A DNA stretch of 64,000 bases. Source: JACPPO01 sp965262505. Its GTDB lineage: Bacteria > Acidobacteriota > Vicinamibacteria > Vicinamibacterales > UBA2999. The notes beneath the pieces are model-generated. The model had not been told where the DNA came from. It did not search any database and was given only the letters and a program-made list of their open reading frames with translations. The position numbers and the translations under genes are program-made. Positions 59,803-64,000 of the stretch are shown piece by piece. The stretch lies in the NCBI GenBank assembly GCA_965262505.1, contig CBDHFM010000030.1, positions 3,720,001-3,784,000 of the forward strand, read 5' to 3'. Numbering within the stretch: the stretch's first letter is position 1; each line of letters begins with the position of its first letter.

Positions 59803-60312
59803 ATGACCCCCCCGTTGGCAACAGCCGCGACGCCGCGGCGAACAGGAGCCGTGCGCGTGACGGCGCTCACGATGGGGATCGTCGCCGGGCTGCTGGCGGT
59901 GATCGCAGGCGCCTTCTTCGAGGTGCGGCCGCCCGAGGCGTACGGTGTGTGCATGGCGTGCCACGGCCGCGATCTCGTGAACTGGACGATCAACGCGGTA
60001 GCCGGCACAGACCTGGCGGTCGCGCCGGCGTCGCTCGTATTTCCCCTCCTCACGACCGTTGGTGTGTTCCTGGGCGCGCTGCTCGGTGCGCGCACTAGCG
60101 GCGAATTTCGCTGGTGGAGCCCTGACAACTCGTTCAAGACGTTCTTGTACGGCCTGTTGGTGATGAACTTCGCGCTGCTCGCCGGCGGATGTTCGATCCG
60201 CCTACTGCTGCGGAGCGCGTCGGGCGAGGCGCTCGGCATGATGGGGTTCGGTGGCATGGTGGCGGGGGTCGTCCTCGGGACCTACTGGCTGCGCTGGAGG
60301 GCCACGCGATGA
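59803..60312 (+). CDS. YeeE/YedE family transporter, N-terminal half
   Basis: A 169-residue membrane protein of about four segments. FFEVRPPEAYGVCMACHGRDLVNW near residue 40, WWSPDNSFKTFLYGLLVMNFALLAGGCSIRLLLR with the conserved Cys, and the C-terminal segment GFGGMVAGVVLGTYW match half of YedE-type S/Se transporters. It carries CMACH, a haem-type CxxCH, in an N-terminal loop. Its stop overlaps the next gene's ATG by 4 bp, so the two halves are made together. Confidence 0.84.
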   Translation: MTPPLATAATPRRTGAVRVTALTMGIVAGLLAVIAGAFFEVRPPEAYGVCMACHGRDLVNWTINAVAGTDLAVAPASLVFPLLTTVGVFLGALLGARTSGEFRWWSPDNSFKTFLYGLLVMNFALLAGGCSIRLLLRSASGEALGMMGFGGMVAGVVLGTYWLRWRATR

Positions 60313-60728
60313 CCGCCGCGATCGCGACCCTGGTCATCGGCGTCGTCCTGGGCTATCTGGGCCAGCGTTCGCGCATGTGCTTCGTGGGCGGCATTCGTGA
60401 CTTCATCCTGGTGCGCGACACCGCCCTGCTCAAGGGCCTGGTCGCGTTCGGCCTGACGGCCTGGCTGGCGTTCCCGCTCGTCAGCCTCGTCATCGGCACG
60501 GGGCTCGGACCGTTTGGGGTCTCCGACGCTGTGACGATCGCGCTCACGATCGTCGGAGGGTTTGGCGTCGGCTACGTCTCGACGCTCGCAAACGGCTGTC
60601 CCCTGCGGCAGCATGTGCTGGCCGCGCAGGGGGTCACGAGTTCGATGGCGTATCTTGGCGGGTTCTTTGCCGGTGCCGTGATCTTTCACGTCGGGGTCGC
60701 GTCCCTCTTGTTGCGCCTGTTGCCCTGA
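60309..60728 (+). CDS. YeeE/YedE family transporter, C-terminal half
   Basis: A 139-residue membrane protein of about four segments. YLGQRSRMCFVGGIRDFILVRD carries the conserved Cys, and STLANGCPLRQHVLAAQG the second (NGCPLR). The two halves together equal one YedE-like channel with the usual Cys pair for thiosulfate or selenium compounds. It is the last gene of the run that starts at 55228. Confidence 0.86.
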   Translation: MTAAIATLVIGVVLGYLGQRSRMCFVGGIRDFILVRDTALLKGLVAFGLTAWLAFPLVSLVIGTGLGPFGVSDAVTIALTIVGGFGVGYVSTLANGCPLRQHVLAAQGVTSSMAYLGGFFAGAVIFHVGVASLLLRLLP

Positions 60729-60796
60729 CGCGTTTCGCCTGACCGGAGCCCCATAGATCCCAGGGAATCCAGCCCGGAGGCCCAGCGGAGATCCGG

Positions 60797-60802
60797 TATA
60801 CT
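60797..60802 (+). promoter_or_regulatory. TATACT -10 element close to the SCO start
   Basis: The hexamer ends 8 bases before the ATG of the SCO gene, leaving no room for a ribosome site. This TANNNT position is the pattern of leaderless transcripts, where the start codon is at or next to the 5' end of the mRNA. No good -35 is visible. The gene upstream ends 68 bp earlier, so a new promoter here is expected. Confidence 0.5.
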
Positions 60803-60810
60803 CGCCTCAA

Positions 60811-61407
60811 ATGCAGCACGCCGAGCGCACCGCTGTCATCGGTCTAGCTGCCATCGGTCTGCTTGCGATGGCCGCTGTCGGACAAGCACAGGAGCCGGGC
60901 GGCGGCCATGCCGGACACGTGATGGAGGCCGCCGCGACGGAGCTCGACAGCCACGGCATCGTCGTCGATTTCGAGCTTGTCGATAGCGCGGGTCGGCTCG
61001 TGACCGATGAAGATTTCCGCGGCCAGTACGTGCTGCTCGGATTCGGGTTTACGCACTGTGCGACCGTGTGCCCGCTCATGGCGCTGAACATGGGTCGAGT
61101 ACTGGAGTCCGCGAACAGAGCGGCGACAGGCATCTTCGTCAGTGTGGATACCGAGCGCGACACGCCCGCCATTACACAGGAGTACGCCGGTCACTTTGGC
61201 GACGGCATGCTCGGGCTCGGCGGCAGCATCGAGCAAGTCAACGAAGCTGCAAAGAATTTCAAGGTCAGCTATGCCGTGACGAAGACTCAGGACAACTACA
61301 CGGTTCAGCACACGGCGAATGTCTTCCTGATCGATCCGGCCGGCGAATTGGCCGACGTGTTCACGTTCGCGACAGCTCCGGAAACGATCCTGGAAGCGAT
61401 ACGGTAA
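60811..61407 (+). CDS. SCO family copper/thiol protein, secreted
   Basis: A 198-residue exported thioredoxin-fold protein. THCATVCPL holds the Cys83-x3-Cys87 pair, and NYTVQHTANVFLID gives the third copper ligand, His167, as in Sco proteins that deliver copper to cytochrome oxidase or act as thiol-disulfide reductases. FVSVDTERDTPA and DSAGRLVTDEDFRGQYVLLGFG are typical of the fold. A signal peptide ends near VGQAQ, followed by a short His-rich stretch (GGGHAGHVME). It begins a three-gene run with a CcdA-like protein and a propeller protein. Confidence 0.9.
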   Translation: MQHAERTAVIGLAAIGLLAMAAVGQAQEPGGGHAGHVMEAAATELDSHGIVVDFELVDSAGRLVTDEDFRGQYVLLGFGFTHCATVCPLMALNMGRVLESANRAATGIFVSVDTERDTPAITQEYAGHFGDGMLGLGGSIEQVNEAAKNFKVSYAVTKTQDNYTVQHTANVFLIDPAGELADVFTFATAPETILEAIR

Positions 61408-61443
61408 CGCATTGAGCATCGGCACCACCGATCCGAAGTCCAC

Positions 61444-62805
61444 ATGAGCACGGTCAAGCGGACGAACCCGATCAAGCTTGGGCTGCTGGCCTTGGCCGGC
61501 TTGGCCATCGCCTCGTCGTGGCTCGTGTTTCCCTACCTCGTCCAGGGCCGGCAGCTGCTGCGCAGCGTCGGCGACGACAGCCGGATGATCAAGGCCGGCA
61601 GCGTCTCACGCTATCTGACCAGAGAGCTGATCAGAAACGCAGATCTCGAGATCACGGCGACACTGGCAAGCAACGAGTATTTCCAGTACGTCGATCGCGC
61701 GGCCATCGTCGGCAATCTTCGCCCCGATAGGAACGTAGTGTTCTTCGTCAGCGAGACGGTGCATCGAGGCGACCTGCCGTTCGAACCGCCACGGGCGACG
61801 CTGCACGTCGGCGATCGCGAGTTTCAACCGTCGCTGTCCGACGGCCCGTCGGACGTGGAGCATCACCGGCTCAGTGTCTACAGCTTCCCGAAACGGGATG
61901 CCGATGGGAATCTGATCGACTTCGACGAGCCCGGACATATAACCCTCTCCGTTGCCAATAATTATCTGGGCAGCCAGCGGGATACGACCTTCGTCGGCAG
62001 CTGGGATACGCCCTACGCACTACCCGAAGAGCTCAAATCCAGAGCCGACGTCACGCCCGTGGCCGTCCTCGCGCTGGGCGCCGGCTTGCTGTCATCGGTG
62101 ATGACGCCCTGTTTGCTGCAGCTCGTTGTGATATTTGCCGGTATCATTGCCGGATTCGCGACCGTTCCCGGCAAGTCGGCGGCCGACGCCGCCCAGATGA
62201 CGTCACTCATTCAGCGCAAGGTCACTCAAGTCGCCATTGCGTTCGTCATTGGCTTTACGCTGCTCTACGCGCTGGCCGGGGCGGTGATCGGCGCGGTAGG
62301 GCATCAGGCTCAACTGTTTTTCGCGGAGTACAGTCGTCCGGCCGCCATCACCTCGGGCGTCATCGTGATTTTGCTTGGCCTCTGGGTGGGCCTGCGCGGC
62401 ACGCGTGACGTGGCCTGCCGGATGCTCGACCGCAGGGCGATGGATTCTCTGTCGTTCAGGGACATTGCCGGAACAGCGATCGCGTCGATGGGCTATGCCT
62501 TGGGCTGCACCGCGTGCTTCGGCGGAGCGATCGTCGCGACACTGGTCGTCTATGTCGGAGCGATCGGCAGCGCTGCGATCGGCGCGGGCATCATGCTGAC
62601 CTTTGCCATCGGCGTTGCCATACCCTTCCTGCTCGCAGCCTTCTATATTTCGCGGGTGAACAGCATTCTGCAGGTTCTCGCGGGACACGCGCGCTCCCTG
62701 AGCTATGCCAGCATGGCGATCATCGTCACTTTTGGAGTCATTCTCATCACCGACAACTTCCACGCGGTCAGTGACATGATCTATCCCTATCTTGGGCTGT
62801 ACTAG
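61444..62805 (+). CDS. CcdA/DsbD-like thiol-disulfide membrane protein
   Basis: A 453-residue protein. A first membrane segment precedes a periplasmic domain of ~180 residues (NYFQYVDRA-type region, then VANNYLGSQRDTTF), after which come about six membrane helices. Each half of the CcdA/DsbD core has a Cys: SSVMTPCLLQLVVIFAGI and ALGCTACFGGAIVATLVV. This family moves reducing power across the inner membrane for cytochrome c maturation or copper chaperones. It follows the SCO gene by 36 bp, and a SCO thiol partner is logical. The extra N-terminal domain is not the standard DsbD alpha domain. Confidence 0.82.
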   Translation: MSTVKRTNPIKLGLLALAGLAIASSWLVFPYLVQGRQLLRSVGDDSRMIKAGSVSRYLTRELIRNADLEITATLASNEYFQYVDRAAIVGNLRPDRNVVFFVSETVHRGDLPFEPPRATLHVGDREFQPSLSDGPSDVEHHRLSVYSFPKRDADGNLIDFDEPGHITLSVANNYLGSQRDTTFVGSWDTPYALPEELKSRADVTPVAVLALGAGLLSSVMTPCLLQLVVIFAGIIAGFATVPGKSAADAAQMTSLIQRKVTQVAIAFVIGFTLLYALAGAVIGAVGHQAQLFFAEYSRPAAITSGVIVILLGLWVGLRGTRDVACRMLDRRAMDSLSFRDIAGTAIASMGYALGCTACFGGAIVATLVVYVGAIGSAAIGAGIMLTFAIGVAIPFLLAAFYISRVNSILQVLAGHARSLSYASMAIIVTFGVILITDNFHAVSDMIYPYLGLY

Positions 62806-62822
62806 CCACAGCAAGGACACGC

Positions 62823-63941
62823 ATGCGTATTCTGACCCTGCTGAGCGCGTTGGTTGCCGTGTCGCTGTCGCCGGCGCCGGCCGGGGCTGCCGATATCTCC
62901 AATCCTCTCAAGCTCATGTTCGTCGCCGATGCCAGGGACAATGTCATCGATGTCATCGATCTGGATTCCAGCGAGACGGTGTTCAGAATCGAGACCAAGT
63001 ATCCGGTGGATGACGTCGTCGTCACCCCATTCGCGCCGGTGCTCGTGTACACGAACATCGAGCGCAAGCTCGTCAGTCTCTACGACCTCGAGGAACAGAA
63101 GCTCGCCATGGAAGTCACGCTGTCGATGGCGCCCAGGCACATGGTTCTGGATACCAGCGGCACGAAGATCGGCTTCAGCGACAGTGAGGATGGCGGCTTC
63201 GTGCTGTTCTCCGCATACGATGGCGAAGTGATATTCGCGCTCGCGGATTTCCCGCCGACGCGGGATGTGCTGTTCGACCCGAACGAGACCGAAGTCTTTT
63301 ACAGCAACAGCAAGACAGGCGCCATCGGCGTCATCGATACCAACCTTCAGCAGACCGTCGAGATGCCGGTGGCGGATTCGCCGGATCAGATGCTCTCGTC
63401 GCCGAGCCGCAGCCTCGACGGGCGCTACGTCTACGTCGCCAACGAGACCACCGGTGAGGTCTACTCGCTCAACGCGTTCTCGAAGGTCGTCTATCGCACG
63501 TTCGAGATCGGTTCGGCTCCCGCTCGGCCGTATACGACGCCGGAGGGGCTGTTCTTGTACATGATGGACAAGGAATCGGGCCGCTTCGTCTCGATCGAGC
63601 AGAACCGCTTCGAACAGGTCGCCGATACGATCATCGGCACGGGCATCGATCTGGTCACCGTCGGACGCTTCGATCGCCTCAACCTGCTCGCGAGCTCGGA
63701 GAACCGCCGGTATTTCATTTACGACAATGTCAGGCAAGCCGTCGTCGAATCGGGCGAGTTCAGGCATACCCCTCTCGACGCGCAAGGCTCGGTCGATGGG
63801 CGAACAGCGTACGTCGCTTTCCGCGACAGCCCAGAGGTCGCCATCGTCGACCTGGAGGACCGCGAGATCACGTACGTGCGAGCGACCAACACCGGCATCG
63901 GCGCATTCAGCGTCGGCCTGACCAACAACGTCTGTCACTGA
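62823..63941 (+). CDS. YVTN-type beta-propeller protein, secreted
   Basis: A 372-residue exported protein with a signal peptide ending near APAGAADI. About seven beta-propeller blades of the YVTN kind follow (MFVADARDNVIDVIDLDSS, YSNSKTGAIGVIDTNLQ, VYVANETTGEVYSLNAF, AYVAFRDSPEVAIVDLEDR). It probably binds a partner or substrate in the periplasm. It follows the CcdA-like gene by 17 bp, so it is likely co-transcribed with SCO and CcdA and part of the same periplasmic maturation or redox process. Only a Cys near the C-terminus (NNVCH) is of note. Confidence 0.84.
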   Translation: MRILTLLSALVAVSLSPAPAGAADISNPLKLMFVADARDNVIDVIDLDSSETVFRIETKYPVDDVVVTPFAPVLVYTNIERKLVSLYDLEEQKLAMEVTLSMAPRHMVLDTSGTKIGFSDSEDGGFVLFSAYDGEVIFALADFPPTRDVLFDPNETEVFYSNSKTGAIGVIDTNLQQTVEMPVADSPDQMLSSPSRSLDGRYVYVANETTGEVYSLNAFSKVVYRTFEIGSAPARPYTTPEGLFLYMMDKESGRFVSIEQNRFEQVADTIIGTGIDLVTVGRFDRLNLLASSENRRYFIYDNVRQAVVESGEFRHTPLDAQGSVDGRTAYVAFRDSPEVAIVDLEDREITYVRATNTGIGAFSVGLTNNVCH

Positions 63942-64000
63942 CTGCGCGCGCTTCCCAGGCCGGCCGATTGAACGGCCTTCGAATTTCCACGACGCTTGCG

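Overview
The window is GC-rich and gene-dense and looks chromosomal. Several family types in it are typical of Acidobacteriota, most likely the Vicinamibacteria: many secreted DUF6152-type proteins with beta-rich partner proteins, a DUF5916 barrel, a VWFA-related protein, diheme cytochromes like the photosynthetic reaction-centre cytochrome subunit, and Tat-secreted amidohydrolases. No rRNA, CRISPR array or replication origin was seen. The species placement is inference from gene content only.

Layout. 1-3.3 kb (minus strand): the 5' part of a 2-oxoacid:ferredoxin oxidoreductase alpha gene, a thioredoxin-like [2Fe-2S] ferredoxin, and the molybdenum-cofactor genes moeA and moaB. 3.4-3.6 kb: tRNA-Arg(ACG) with an exact second copy of its 3' end 100 bp downstream, an att-like scar. 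3.8-36.4 kb: a long accessory region of exported proteins, including dienelactone hydrolase, cyclase, VWA protein, lectin-like protein, iron-type binding protein, a bicupin next to a Pch2/TRIP13-like AAA+ ATPase, M20 peptidase, DUF5916 barrel, two FG-GAP propellers, three diheme cytochromes, two tandem amidohydrolases and a Kelch lipoprotein. An IS630-family element (12.2-13.7 kb) and a 96-bp MITE with the same ends (33.1 kb) are embedded here.

36.5-42.7 kb is a mobile-element cluster: an IS3-family element with 4-bp target repeats, then two near-identical inverted ISAzo13-type elements bracketing a frameshifted integron integrase (IntI) and a NYN-domain gene. 42.7-49.8 kb: a frameshifted NHL propeller gene with a strong terminator, an MFS transporter, an ABC ATPase, a beta-hydroxyacid dehydrogenase, a small membrane protein and a GH15 glycosidase. 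49.8-54.9 kb: two TVP38/TMEM64 membrane proteins around a methylthioribose-kinase-like phosphotransferase and a nucleoside hydrolase, then a MerA-like flavoprotein. 55.2-60.7 kb: one tightly packed co-directional run with a DUF6152 module, a GerMN protein, and a probable selenium/sulfur-handling set (EF2568-type class V aminotransferase, DUF3343, a YedE-type transporter split into two genes). 60.8-63.9 kb: SCO, CcdA/DsbD-like and YVTN propeller genes, suggesting periplasmic thiol and copper handling.

How genes may work together. The most striking theme is the DUF6152 module. In all five copies the predicted signal-peptidase site lies directly before His-His, so the mature proteins would start with histidine, and an Asn-Pro-His motif follows about 30 residues later. 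These genes sit beside beta-rich partner genes, in one case both are fused in a single polypeptide, and twice they neighbour a diheme cytochrome. This suggests a periplasmic metal (copper?) or redox system of unknown substrate.
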